Of a stretch of DNA of 62,554 nucleotides, positions 1 through 6,995 are shown in pieces (the stretch's first letter is position 1; every line of letters starts with the position of its first letter). The position numbers and the translations under genes were made by a program. This DNA comes from Spirochaetaceae bacterium. Its GTDB lineage: Bacteria > Spirochaetota > Spirochaetia > Treponematales > Breznakiellaceae. The notes beneath the pieces were generated by a model. That model was not told where the DNA came from and did no database searches. It saw only the letters and a list, made by a program, of their open reading frames with translations. The stretch spans positions 1 through 62,554 of the forward strand of contig JAISIL010000083.1 in NCBI GenBank assembly GCA_031262035.1. Direction: 5' to 3'.

Positions 1-119
1 GAATGATATTGCCTACGGCAAATCACACGAATTTCCGATTACTTATCGTAGATTATTTGTGTCGGCGTAGCCGATTCGTGCTATTCGTGGTTGTAAAAAA
101 AGTAAATGTTTTTGCCCTG
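1..119 (+). repeat. ATTCGTG palindromic element, left-truncated by the window edge
   Basis: Copy of a dispersed 105-167 bp element found seven times in the bacterial part. It contains the inverted words CACGAAT and ATTCGTG, small internal hairpins such as TGCC-TAC-GGCA and CGGCGTAGCCG, and ends in TTTTTGCCCTG, the terminal word shared with the copies at 4,871, 31,281 and 35,942. It lies directly upstream of the rny promoter. The left end is outside the window. Confidence 0.85.
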
Positions 120-170
120 GCAAGCCTTTAAACTTTTTTCCCGGAAAGTGATTTTTTTTGTATATTTCCC

Positions 171-199
171 TTGACAAGTTTGCAATTATCTGCTACAAT
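171..199 (+). promoter_or_regulatory. sigma-70 promoter of rny
   Basis: TTGACA at 171-176, a 17-base spacer, and TACAAT at 194-199. Transcription should start near 206, giving a leader of about 30 nt with an AAGGGGAG ribosome-binding site at 223-230, 7 nt before the rny ATG. Confidence 0.85.
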
Positions 200-237
200 G
201 GAAGTGGAAAATTCTAAACGGTAAGGGGAGTTGTTGT

Positions 238-1767
238 ATGGAGTGGATATTATTGGTTATCCTCCCACTTGCCGGGTTAGCCTTAGGCTGGTTTATTAGA
301 TGGTTATATGCCAAATATCAACTCACTTCGGCAGAGCAGAAGGCTGAGCGAGTTAAGTTAGATGCGATAAAAGAGGCGGAAGCTAAAAAGAAGGAATTAC
401 TTCTAGAAGCAAAAGACCAGATTATCCGCGACAGGAATCAGCAGGAGCGGGAAACCCGGGAGAGAAGGGCAGAATTACAGCGCTATGAGCGCCGTGTATT
501 ACAGAAAGAAGAGACGGTTGATAAAAAGCTAAGTCAGGTTGAACGAACTGAGCAGTCGCTTGCAGATAAGGAAAGGTCCCTGCAGGCCCGTCATGCGGTT
601 TTGGACAAGCAGGAAGAGCAGTATCGGGTGGAGCTTGAACGCATCTCGGGGATGACAGGCGATGAAGCCAAGACCCTCCTGATGCAGGACATGGAAAATG
701 ACGCCAAGCATGATGCTCAAACAATCCTTAACAAGATTGAAAGTGAAACAAACCTCGTAGCGGAAAAGAAGGCCCGCGATATCTTGGTAACGACTATTCA
801 GCGGCTTGCATCGGAAACAACAGGCGATGTTACCGTCACCTCGGTGAGCCTTCCCAATGACGAAATGAAGGGGCGCATCATCGGGCGTGAAGGCCGGAAT
901 ATACGCACCCTGGAAACCCTAACCGGGGTGGATATTATCATTGATGATACACCGGAAGCGGTAGTTATTTCCTGTTTCGACCCCGTTCGCAGGGAAATTG
1001 CCAAGCAGGCAATGGAAAGGCTGGTGGTCGACGGCCGTATTCACCCGGCCCGCATAGAAGAAATTGTCAGCAAGGTAAGCCGGGAAATTTCTCAGCGGAT
1101 TTTTGAAGAAGGCGAAAAGGCCCTTTACGATGTTGGTATTCACAATATAAGCCAGGAAGCAATCCGGGCTTTGGGGCGCTTGTATTTCCGCACTTCTTAT
1201 GGGCAGAATGTGCTGACCCACTCGAAAGAGGTAGCGATTATTGCCGGTATGCTGGCTGCAGAACTGGGCGCCAATCGCGAGCTGGCAAAACGAGCCGCCC
1301 TGCTCCATGACATTGGAAAAGGTGCTGAAAGCGACAGCGACCAGAACCATGCGGAAATCGGTATGGATATGGCCCGTAAGATGGGCGAGGATCCCAAGGT
1401 CCTTAATGCTATTGGCAGCCACCACAATGATATAGAACCAAACTGCATTGAAAGCATCATTGTGCAGATTGCCGATGCGATAAGTGCAGCACGACCCGGT
1501 GCACGAAAAGAAACCATTGACAATTATGTAACCCGCCTTGAGAACCTGGAAAATATTGCCGAGGGCTTTGAGGGTGTGGATAAGGCATTTGCCATACAGG
1601 CCGGCCGTGAACTCCGTGTTGTAGTAAATAACGATAAGGTCAGTGACGAGCAGACAAAAGATGTAGCCAAGGGTATTGCACGAAAGATAGAAACCGATTT
1701 ACGCTACCCGGGACGCATCAAAGTAACCATTATCCGGGAAACACGCATTGTCGAATATGCCAGATAA
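238..1767 (+). CDS. rny: Ribonuclease Y
   Basis: A membrane-anchored endoribonuclease that starts turnover of many mRNAs. Residues 3-24 form one membrane segment, followed by a long charged coiled coil (about 30-150). A KH RNA-binding domain has the loop IIGREGRN, and the HD hydrolase domain has LLHDIGKG and GSHHND, which supply the metal-binding His and Asp residues. The 509-aa length is usual for the family. The start is fixed by AAGGGGAG 7 nt upstream. ymdB follows 49 nt downstream, the same order as in Bacillus, so the two probably form an operon from the promoter at 171-199. The sequence gives no sign of damage; the assignment is firm. Confidence 0.97.
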   Translation: MEWILLVILPLAGLALGWFIRWLYAKYQLTSAEQKAERVKLDAIKEAEAKKKELLLEAKDQIIRDRNQQERETRERRAELQRYERRVLQKEETVDKKLSQVERTEQSLADKERSLQARHAVLDKQEEQYRVELERISGMTGDEAKTLLMQDMENDAKHDAQTILNKIESETNLVAEKKARDILVTTIQRLASETTGDVTVTSVSLPNDEMKGRIIGREGRNIRTLETLTGVDIIIDDTPEAVVISCFDPVRREIAKQAMERLVVDGRIHPARIEEIVSKVSREISQRIFEEGEKALYDVGIHNISQEAIRALGRLYFRTSYGQNVLTHSKEVAIIAGMLAAELGANRELAKRAALLHDIGKGAESDSDQNHAEIGMDMARKMGEDPKVLNAIGSHHNDIEPNCIESIIVQIADAISAARPGARKETIDNYVTRLENLENIAEGFEGVDKAFAIQAGRELRVVVNNDKVSDEQTKDVAKGIARKIETDLRYPGRIKVTIIRETRIVEYAR

Positions 1768-1774
1768 TAGCTAG

Positions 1775-1811
1775 CTCCCCTCCCCCTGCGGGAGGGGTTG
1801 GGGGAGGGGCA
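1775..1811 (+). repeat. C/G-rich hairpin between rny and ymdB
   Basis: CCCCTCCC, a short CCTGC loop and GGGAGGGG form a strong stem, followed by a second GGGGGAGGGG arm. The right arm holds the only good ribosome-binding sequence for ymdB (GGAGG about 9 nt before its ATG), so folding of this repeat could hide or expose the ymdB translation start. Confidence 0.6.
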
Positions 1812-1816
1812 AGTTT

Positions 1817-2629
1817 ATGTTCACCGTCCTTATGTTAGGTGATGTTGTAGGGGAAGCAGGCTTACTAGCCCTGGAACGGGGTCTACCTGCTTTAAAGGCC
1901 CAACACAAGGCCGATTTTGTTGTCGTTAATGGGGAGAATGCAGCAGGGGGCTTTGGCCTCAGTGCAGATACCCTGAATAGAATCCTTGCCGCCGGAGCCG
2001 ATCTTGTTACTTCCGGCAATCATGTTTTCGAAAAACGGGACTTCTGGCCGGTGCTGGATAGCGATCTACCGGTACTTCGGCCTGCCAACTATCCAAGCGG
2101 GGTGGCAGGGAAAGGGTATCTCACGCAAAGGCGCAAAGACGCTAAGGTTTCTGTTATCAACTTACAGGGCAGGGAGTTTATGACTCCTATCGACTGTCCA
2201 TTCAAGACTTTTGACAGAATTTACGACGAAATAACTAATCAATCTCTTTGCGTCTTTGCGCCTTTGCGTGAGCTTATTCTGATTGATTTCCATGCAGAGA
2301 GCAGTCGGGAGAAAGAAGCTCTTGCCTATTATCTTGATGGAAGGGCTGGTATTGTGGTGGGGACGCATACTCATATACAGACGGCTGACGAAAAGGTCCT
2401 GCCAAATGGCACGGCCTATATTACTGACCTTGGTTTTACCGGCCTTAAGGACAGTATATTGGGCATGGACAAGGAAGCCTGCATCAAGAGGACAAGGGAT
2501 CAGGTGCTCTATCAGATGCAGGCGGCTTCGGCTGAAGGCTTGTTACAGATACAGGGCCTTAAGGTCTGCCTTGAAGGGGACGGGCTTAAGGCCGCCGCAC
2601 TTGAACGTATTAACTATCTCTTGCAATAA
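1817..2629 (+). CDS. ymdB: YmdB-family metallophosphoesterase carrying two in-frame palindromic repeat arms
   Basis: Calcineurin-like phosphoesterase of the YmdB family (2',3'-cyclic nucleotide phosphodiesterase in Bacillus). Family motifs are clear: LGDVVGEAG, VNGENAAGG, TSGNHVFEKR, INLQGR, DFHAE and VGTHTHIQTAD. At 270 aa it is about as long as other members. It is unusual in two places. Bases 2,121-2,146 encode LTQRRKDAK where relatives have an ordinary beta-hairpin, and 2,244-2,272, the inverse complement of that DNA, encodes about eight additional residues before the conserved IDFHAE motif. Both insertions keep the frame. All metal ligands remain, so the enzyme is probably active. It follows rny and converges on the next gene with a 2-nt gap. 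Confidence 0.93.
   Translation: MFTVLMLGDVVGEAGLLALERGLPALKAQHKADFVVVNGENAAGGFGLSADTLNRILAAGADLVTSGNHVFEKRDFWPVLDSDLPVLRPANYPSGVAGKGYLTQRRKDAKVSVINLQGREFMTPIDCPFKTFDRIYDEITNQSLCVFAPLRELILIDFHAESSREKEALAYYLDGRAGIVVGTHTHIQTADEKVLPNGTAYITDLGFTGLKDSILGMDKEACIKRTRDQVLYQMQAASAEGLLQIQGLKVCLEGDGLKAAALERINYLLQ
2121..2272. repeat. Inverted pair of CGCAAAGACGC repeats inside ymdB
   Basis: Left arm 2,121-2,146 begins TCACGCAAAGGCGCAAAGAC; right arm 2,244-2,272 is its inverse complement. The same sequence, in the same frame, occurs at 17,640-17,670 inside the class II aldolase gene. Related but diverged copies occur in intergenic DNA at 12,527-12,612, 20,875, 21,611 and 22,437. Confidence 0.85.
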
Positions 2630-2631
2630 GT

Positions 2632-3744
2632 TCAATAGAGTTTTAGCTCTAAAAGCAGGGGAAGATGGTCGCTGATGCCGGAAGCAAAATAGGGTTTATA
2701 GCCATAGGGATAGCCTGCCTTTGTTGAAAAAGGCGGTTCGTTTAAGACCCTTGCAGTGTCGAATTCCCAGCCGGTATTGTTAAAAAAGCCTTCGCCAAGG
2801 AGAAAATGGTCGATTGTTTCCCAGTCTTTTTGATAATAGTAAGAACCATTTTTCAGTTCATTATACCAGGGGGAATAAAGGCTTATCCAGCTTGCCGGAA
2901 AGTATGAGCCGGCCGGGGGCTTTGTGTCCGAAATAACAAGGTAATCCTGAGTGCAGGTGTAGCAATCGGCGCCTAAAGTGCCGGTGATGCAGGCAGAAGC
3001 AGCCAAACGGGATGCAATTTCTGTGTCGGGAAGCAGGGCCGTGATATAATTTTCGTTATGACGGTAGAATTCATCAAAGTTTTCGTTTAAATCACCTAAA
3101 AGCATCACCGGCATGCCGGGAAATTCTGCTTCTATCTCTTTTATACGCCTTGCGGCAAGTTTTGCCGCTACCCTACGGCGAATTTCTGTTTCTGCATCGC
3201 CTCCAAGCTTGCTTTTCCAGTGACAGAGGAGCAAAACCAGGGGAGTATCTGCTGGTTTCAGCCAAATTTCCAACATAGGACGGGGTGAATCCATGCCGGA
3301 AACACTAATTGAATGGCTGAATTGCTTGGTAATAGGATACTTGCTTAAAAGCCCGACTCCTAAACTGGCTCCCGGGTTTGTGCTAAAGGCAAGGTGATAA
3401 AAGCCCTGGGATGAAAGTTCTGCCGTTTCGCCAAGACTGCGGACAACAGAGGCATTTTCAATTTCGGTAAAGGCAAGTATGTCGGCATTCATTGCGGCAA
3501 GGGCCTTGGCAAACTGGGCAAGGCGGCTTTGGTATTTTGCCTCGTCCCAGCCTTTGGACGAAACATACTCGGCATACTCGCTGCCATTGTCGATACCGTC
3601 AAACATGCATTGCAGGTTCCAGAGGCCAATTGAAAGGCTCTGCTGCCGGGAATTATCAGCCTGCTTGTTTACAAGGCTGCAAGCGGACAAACTGATAATC
3701 GCTACGATAATAGTGGTGATTCTAAATAAAAATAATCTTCTCAT
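2632..3744 (-). CDS. Exported lipoprotein, endonuclease/exonuclease/phosphatase family
   Basis: The N-terminus has a hydrophobic segment ending in the lipobox LSAC (Cys near residue 22), so the protein is probably anchored in a membrane outside the cytoplasm. The rest is a DNase I-like EEP fold with WNLQCMFDG, AFTEIENASV (catalytic Glu), CHWKSKLGG, LLGDLNENFDEF (Asp and Asn) and ISDHLPLLLEL (Asp-His pair). These are the conserved catalytic residues, but the substrate (DNA, RNA, phosphoinositide or another phosphodiester) cannot be read from sequence. It starts 33 nt after the upstream dehydrogenase on the same strand and is probably co-transcribed with it. Confidence 0.85.
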   Translation of the reverse strand: MRRLFLFRITTIIVAIISLSACSLVNKQADNSRQQSLSIGLWNLQCMFDGIDNGSEYAEYVSSKGWDEAKYQSRLAQFAKALAAMNADILAFTEIENASVVRSLGETAELSSQGFYHLAFSTNPGASLGVGLLSKYPITKQFSHSISVSGMDSPRPMLEIWLKPADTPLVLLLCHWKSKLGGDAETEIRRRVAAKLAARRIKEIEAEFPGMPVMLLGDLNENFDEFYRHNENYITALLPDTEIASRLAASACITGTLGADCYTCTQDYLVISDTKPPAGSYFPASWISLYSPWYNELKNGSYYYQKDWETIDHFLLGEGFFNNTGWEFDTARVLNEPPFSTKAGYPYGYKPYFASGISDHLPLLLELKLY

Positions 3745-3777
3745 ACCCTAAGTATGAGGTTCATCTGTTTTTTGCTT

Positions 3778-4833
3778 TCACTTTGGCAGATTTTTTTCTT
3801 TTTGAAGGGCTTCCCAGGTTTTATCGCTTAAGGGGATACCCAGCCGGTTATTTTCCGCTTCGGTCTCTTCGTGGCGCAATCCGGCGTATAAAACACGCTC
3901 TTTACCTTCGGCAGGCTCCATTTTGCGGATACTTTTGAGCATACGGCTCATATCGGCCTTAAAATCGGCAAGATTACGGAACATCTTGATGTCAATTGCC
4001 ATAAAAAAATGGCAGACACGGGCTGAAGTTTCAACGGAATCGCGCACTTCTTCGCCAAAAGTGCCCCCTGAAAGCAGCGCCGAAAGAATGTCGACCATTA
4101 CGGCAAGGCCAAAACCCTTGTAACCCGCATCACCTTCGCCGCCAAGAGGTAAGAGTCCCCCGCCGCGGAGGTAGAGCATATCGTCAAGGAGGCTCACCGG
4201 GTCGTCTGTAGAAAGGCCGTTTTTGCCCACTGCCCAACTGGGATGAAGTTTTTCGCCTTCACGGGCGGCAACCTCAATGCGGCCACGGGTTACCGTTGTG
4301 GTAGCCATGTCCAGGGAAAAAAGGTCGTCCTTTTCGCCGGGGGCAGCAAAGGCAATGGGATTAGTGCCGAACCAGGGCTTTCGTGCGTAGGTAGGCACGC
4401 CGAGTGCCGCTGTGTTACAAAAGGCCATACCAATGCAGCCCTGCCGGGCGGCCATTTCGGTGTAGTAACCGGCAATACCAAAATGGTTCGAATTTCGCAC
4501 CGCACAAAAGCCCGCGCCCTGCCGCAGGGCCTTTTCGATAACCCAATCCATGCATTTGCGGGAAAGAGACATGCCCATAGCGCCTTCTGCATCAATGGTG
4601 CGGGAAAGAGGCGTTTCCTTAAGGATTGTCGGCACCACAGCGCCTTTTATCTTGCCCGAACGAATCCCCGCAGTGTATCGTGCCAAATGTGCCACCCCAT
4701 GACTGGGTATTCCCCGTGCATCGGCGGCAACAAGTATTTTAGCAGAATCCCAGGCTTCTTCTTCGGGAATATTTAGATTAATGAAGATATCAGCACAAAA
4801 CTGCTCCAGCTCGGAGCGGGGTATTCGTATCAT
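3778..4833 (-). CDS. Malate/L-lactate/ureidoglycolate dehydrogenase family (Ldh2) oxidoreductase
   Basis: NAD(P)-dependent 2-hydroxyacid dehydrogenase of the Ldh2 (YlbC/ComC) fold, distinct from classical LDH/MDH. Seen: ADARGIPSHGVAHLARY near the N-terminus with the catalytic His, VRNSNHFGIAGYY, WFGTNPIAFAAPG and the glycine-rich GDAGYKGFGLAVMVD. Length 351 aa is typical. An AGGTAAAG site precedes the ATG. Upstream, TTGTTT and TTTAAT separated by 17 nt form a likely promoter whose -35 box falls inside the end of a palindromic element. Which hydroxyacid it uses cannot be told. Confidence 0.88.
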   Translation of the reverse strand: MIRIPRSELEQFCADIFINLNIPEEEAWDSAKILVAADARGIPSHGVAHLARYTAGIRSGKIKGAVVPTILKETPLSRTIDAEGAMGMSLSRKCMDWVIEKALRQGAGFCAVRNSNHFGIAGYYTEMAARQGCIGMAFCNTAALGVPTYARKPWFGTNPIAFAAPGEKDDLFSLDMATTTVTRGRIEVAAREGEKLHPSWAVGKNGLSTDDPVSLLDDMLYLRGGGLLPLGGEGDAGYKGFGLAVMVDILSALLSGGTFGEEVRDSVETSARVCHFFMAIDIKMFRNLADFKADMSRMLKSIRKMEPAEGKERVLYAGLRHEETEAENNRLGIPLSDKTWEALQKEKNLPK

Positions 4834-4858
4834 TTTCTATACTTTACCTCATTTTTTG

Positions 4859-4887
4859 ATTAAATACAAGCAGGGGCAAGAAAACAA
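4859..4887 (-). promoter_or_regulatory. Promoter of the Ldh2-type gene; -35 box inside a repeat element
   Basis: On the minus strand TTGTTT (4,887-4,882), 17 nt, TTTAAT (4,864-4,859). The -35 hexamer belongs to the terminal segment of the element at 4,871-5,017, so the inserted element seems to have supplied half of the promoter. Confidence 0.55.
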
Positions 4888-5017
4888 CCACGAATAACAC
4901 GAATGATTGCCTACGGCAAATCACACGAATTTTTGCTTACTTATCGTAGATTATTCGTATCGGCCTAGCCGATTCGTGTTATTCGTGGTTACTATAAAGT
5001 TAAATGATTTTGCCCTG
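4871..5017. repeat. ATTCGTG palindromic element, complete copy
   Basis: Begins CAGGGGCAAG and ends TTTTGCCCTG, so its ends are inverted repeats. Inside are CCACGAATAACACGAAT, a TGCC-TAC-GGCA hairpin and the matching ATTCGTGTTATTCGTGG. It is closely similar to the copies at 1, 27,589 and 35,942. Confidence 0.85.
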
Positions 5018-5080
5018 GATCATTCGCCAGGGTAAAAACAGGTTTATTTGTGGTCAGTTTTTTGAATAGAGGATTCCTGA

Positions 5081-5116
5081 ACAAAGAAAGCACGCCGTGA
5101 GGCGTGCTTTCTAAGA
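5081..5116 (-). terminator. Terminator of the PKD lipoprotein gene
   Basis: AGAAAGCACGCC and GGCGTGCTTTCT form a 12-bp stem with a GTGA loop, about 25 nt beyond the stop codon of the minus-strand gene. The minus-strand tail is TTTGTTC, so it looks like an intrinsic terminator. Confidence 0.7.
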
Positions 5117-5136
5117 AAAAACCAGACTAGAACAGA

Positions 5137-6753
5137 CTAATCTTGAGGCTCAGCGGAAACCTGCTTGGAGAGAGTGTCTAGAGTAACAGCCGGAACCTTG
5201 GTACCGTCCTCTGTCAAAATTTGCTCACCATCCATATTATCGTATATACCATTAATGTATGGAGCACCACCTGGATCAGCAATTTCCAAAATAACAGAAC
5301 GACTGCCAATACTCACACCATTATATAAAAAAGTTTGAGTGATTCTTGGAGTATCCCCACCAATATACAAAGGAGCATACAAAGCAGCATTGACTACTCC
5401 CGCTAGAAAACTTTCTGTAGTATGCCCCATATCATCAGTCAAAGTATAAGTAATATCTGCCGCCGAGAAATCACCCCAACCGCCGGTAGGAGTGTAAGAC
5501 GGGGCAAAACTAAGAGATGTACTGTATCGAGTAAAATTAATAGCTCCAACAGTTACGTCTTTAGTAACAGTAACAGGTGCAACAACAGTAATTTTCACCT
5601 CATCTACATGAGAGGCTCCATCATCGTCGGTAACTGTCAGCGAATAAGTGTAATCACCGGCGGCGGTCAGACCATTGACCACAGTAGTAGCCGCACTGGG
5701 GCTGACAATAGTAGTAGCCGCACCGGCAGTCTGTGCCCAGGCATAAGCAGCGATAGTACCGTCTGTATCAGCCGATGCCGCACCACTAAGCGTAGCGGTA
5801 GTGGTGTCGGGCAGATAAATAGTCTGGTCTGTACCGGCAGCAGCTACCGGAGCAACATTGGCAGCCGGATTAACTGTTACCTTGATAGTGTCGGTATGTT
5901 TCGCACCGTCATCGTCAGTAACCTCGAGCTGGTAGACATATTCACCGGCGGCGGTAAGTCCGCTAATCTGCGTGGCGGCCTGTGCCGGATCGGCAATAGT
6001 AGTAGCCGCACCGGAAGTCTGTGTCCAGGCATAGGCGGCGATAGTGCCGTCAGTATCGGCCGAGCCGCTGCCGTCAACATTGACAGTAGAAGTCGGCAAA
6101 GTGATAGTGATGTCACTACCCGCAACGGCGGTAGGAGCAACATTGGCGGCCGGATTAACCGTCACCTTGATAGTGTCGGTGTGGCTATCGCCGTCATCGT
6201 CAGTAACCTCGAGCTGGTAGACATATTCACCGGCGGTGGTAAGGCCGGTCACCTGAGTAGCCGCCTTGTCGGGGTTTACTATAGTAGTGTCCGCCCCGGA
6301 AGTCTGTGTCCAGGCATAGGCGGCGATAGTGCCGTCCGTATCGGAAGAGCCGCTGCCGTCTACATTAACAGTAGAAGTGGGCAGAGTGATAGTGATATCC
6401 GTCCCGGCAACGGCGGTAGGAGCAACATTGGCGGCCGGATTAACCGTCACCTTGATAGTGTCGGTGTGGCTATCGCCGTCATCGTCAGTAACTTCGAGCT
6501 GGTAGACATATTCGCCGGCGGTGGTAAGGCCGGTCACCTGAGTAGCGGCCTTGTCGGGGTTTACTATAGTAGTGTCCGCCCCGGAAGTCTGTGTCCAGGT
6601 ATAGGTAGCGATAGAACCATCAGCATCGGTAGAAGCACTGCCGTCCAGATTGACAGTAGAAGTCGGCAAAGTGATGGTGATGTCCGTACCCGCTGTAGCG
6701 GTAGGTGCGACATTGGCAGGCGGGTCAGGCGGACAAGCGGTAAAGATAAGCAT
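5137..6753 (-). CDS. PKD-repeat surface lipoprotein; 5' end displaced by a C tract
   Basis: At least four tandem PKD/REJ-like beta-sandwich domains of about 90 residues, each with VAPTAVAGTD, DGTIAAYAWTQ and EYVYQLEVTDDDG, then an unrecognised C-terminal region of about 150 residues. Such domains mediate surface display or binding. The open frame begins at an internal ATG inside the signal peptide: reading upstream in the same frame gives KKIHLLISVFLLAGS before MLIFTAC, whose Cys is the lipobox cysteine, but no ATG, GTG or TTG appears before a stop. A consensus promoter and ATG lie at 6,884-6,921, out of frame by one across the 16-base C tract. With 15 or 18 C residues the gene would be intact from 6,886. 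DNA of the repeats is nearly identical between copies, which also invites recombination or assembly collapse. Confidence 0.8.
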   Translation of the reverse strand: MLIFTACPPDPPANVAPTATAGTDITITLPTSTVNLDGSASTDADGSIATYTWTQTSGADTTIVNPDKAATQVTGLTTAGEYVYQLEVTDDDGDSHTDTIKVTVNPAANVAPTAVAGTDITITLPTSTVNVDGSGSSDTDGTIAAYAWTQTSGADTTIVNPDKAATQVTGLTTAGEYVYQLEVTDDDGDSHTDTIKVTVNPAANVAPTAVAGSDITITLPTSTVNVDGSGSADTDGTIAAYAWTQTSGAATTIADPAQAATQISGLTAAGEYVYQLEVTDDDGAKHTDTIKVTVNPAANVAPVAAAGTDQTIYLPDTTTATLSGAASADTDGTIAAYAWAQTAGAATTIVSPSAATTVVNGLTAAGDYTYSLTVTDDDGASHVDEVKITVVAPVTVTKDVTVGAINFTRYSTSLSFAPSYTPTGGWGDFSAADITYTLTDDMGHTTESFLAGVVNAALYAPLYIGGDTPRITQTFLYNGVSIGSRSVILEIADPGGAPYINGIYDNMDGEQILTEDGTKVPAVTLDTLSKQVSAEPQD

Positions 6754-6826
6754 ACTGCCGGCCAGGAGAAAAACAGAAATAAGAAGGTGAATCTTCTTAG
6801 TAATTTGTTGTATTACAAAGAAATAC

Positions 6827-6842
6827 GGGGGGGGGGGGGGGG
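6827..6842. repeat. 16-base G/C homopolymer in the 5' end of the PKD lipoprotein gene
   Basis: Sixteen G on the + strand (C on the coding strand) between the predicted ATG at 6,886 and the signal-peptide codons. At 16 the frame from 6,886 hits TAA shortly after the tract; at 15 or 18 it would enter the lipoprotein frame. This is the form of a slipped-strand phase-variation switch, but a homopolymer sequencing error or a false join is also possible. Confidence 0.6.
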
Positions 6843-6892
6843 TAATTTGAGGCTTTTCTCAAAAAGACATTTCGTATAATTTTCATGGAACA

Positions 6893-6921
6893 ATTATATC
6901 ATACAAATGTAAATCTGTCAA
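6893..6921 (-). promoter_or_regulatory. Consensus promoter reading into the PKD lipoprotein gene
   Basis: Minus strand TTGACA (6,921-6,916), 17 nt, TATAAT (6,898-6,893), then 6 nt to ATG at 6,886. It matches the spacing seen at other genes here and marks 6,886 as the likely translation start of a leaderless transcript. The 300 nt between this gene and the next contain otherwise only AT-rich sequence. Confidence 0.75.
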
Positions 6922-6959
6922 TACAAAAAAAAATAAAAATAAAAAAAATTCGATTATAC

Positions 6960-6989
6960 TCGACAAAAACAGGAGAGTTGTGATATAAT
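6960..6989 (+). promoter_or_regulatory. Promoter of the aldehyde dehydrogenase gene
   Basis: TCGACA (6,960-6,965), 18-nt spacer, TATAAT (6,984-6,989), 6 nt to the ATG. The expected start point coincides with the ATG, so the mRNA may have no leader. An AGGAG at 6,971 is too far from the ATG (about 20 nt) to be its ribosome-binding site. Confidence 0.65.
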
Positions 6990-6995
6990 AGCGTT

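Noticed and set aside
5422-6879. 485-residue open frame on the + strand
   Set aside because: Antisense shadow of the PKD repeats: low-complexity Ser/Arg/Gly composition, no start signals, and it runs across the G homopolymer.
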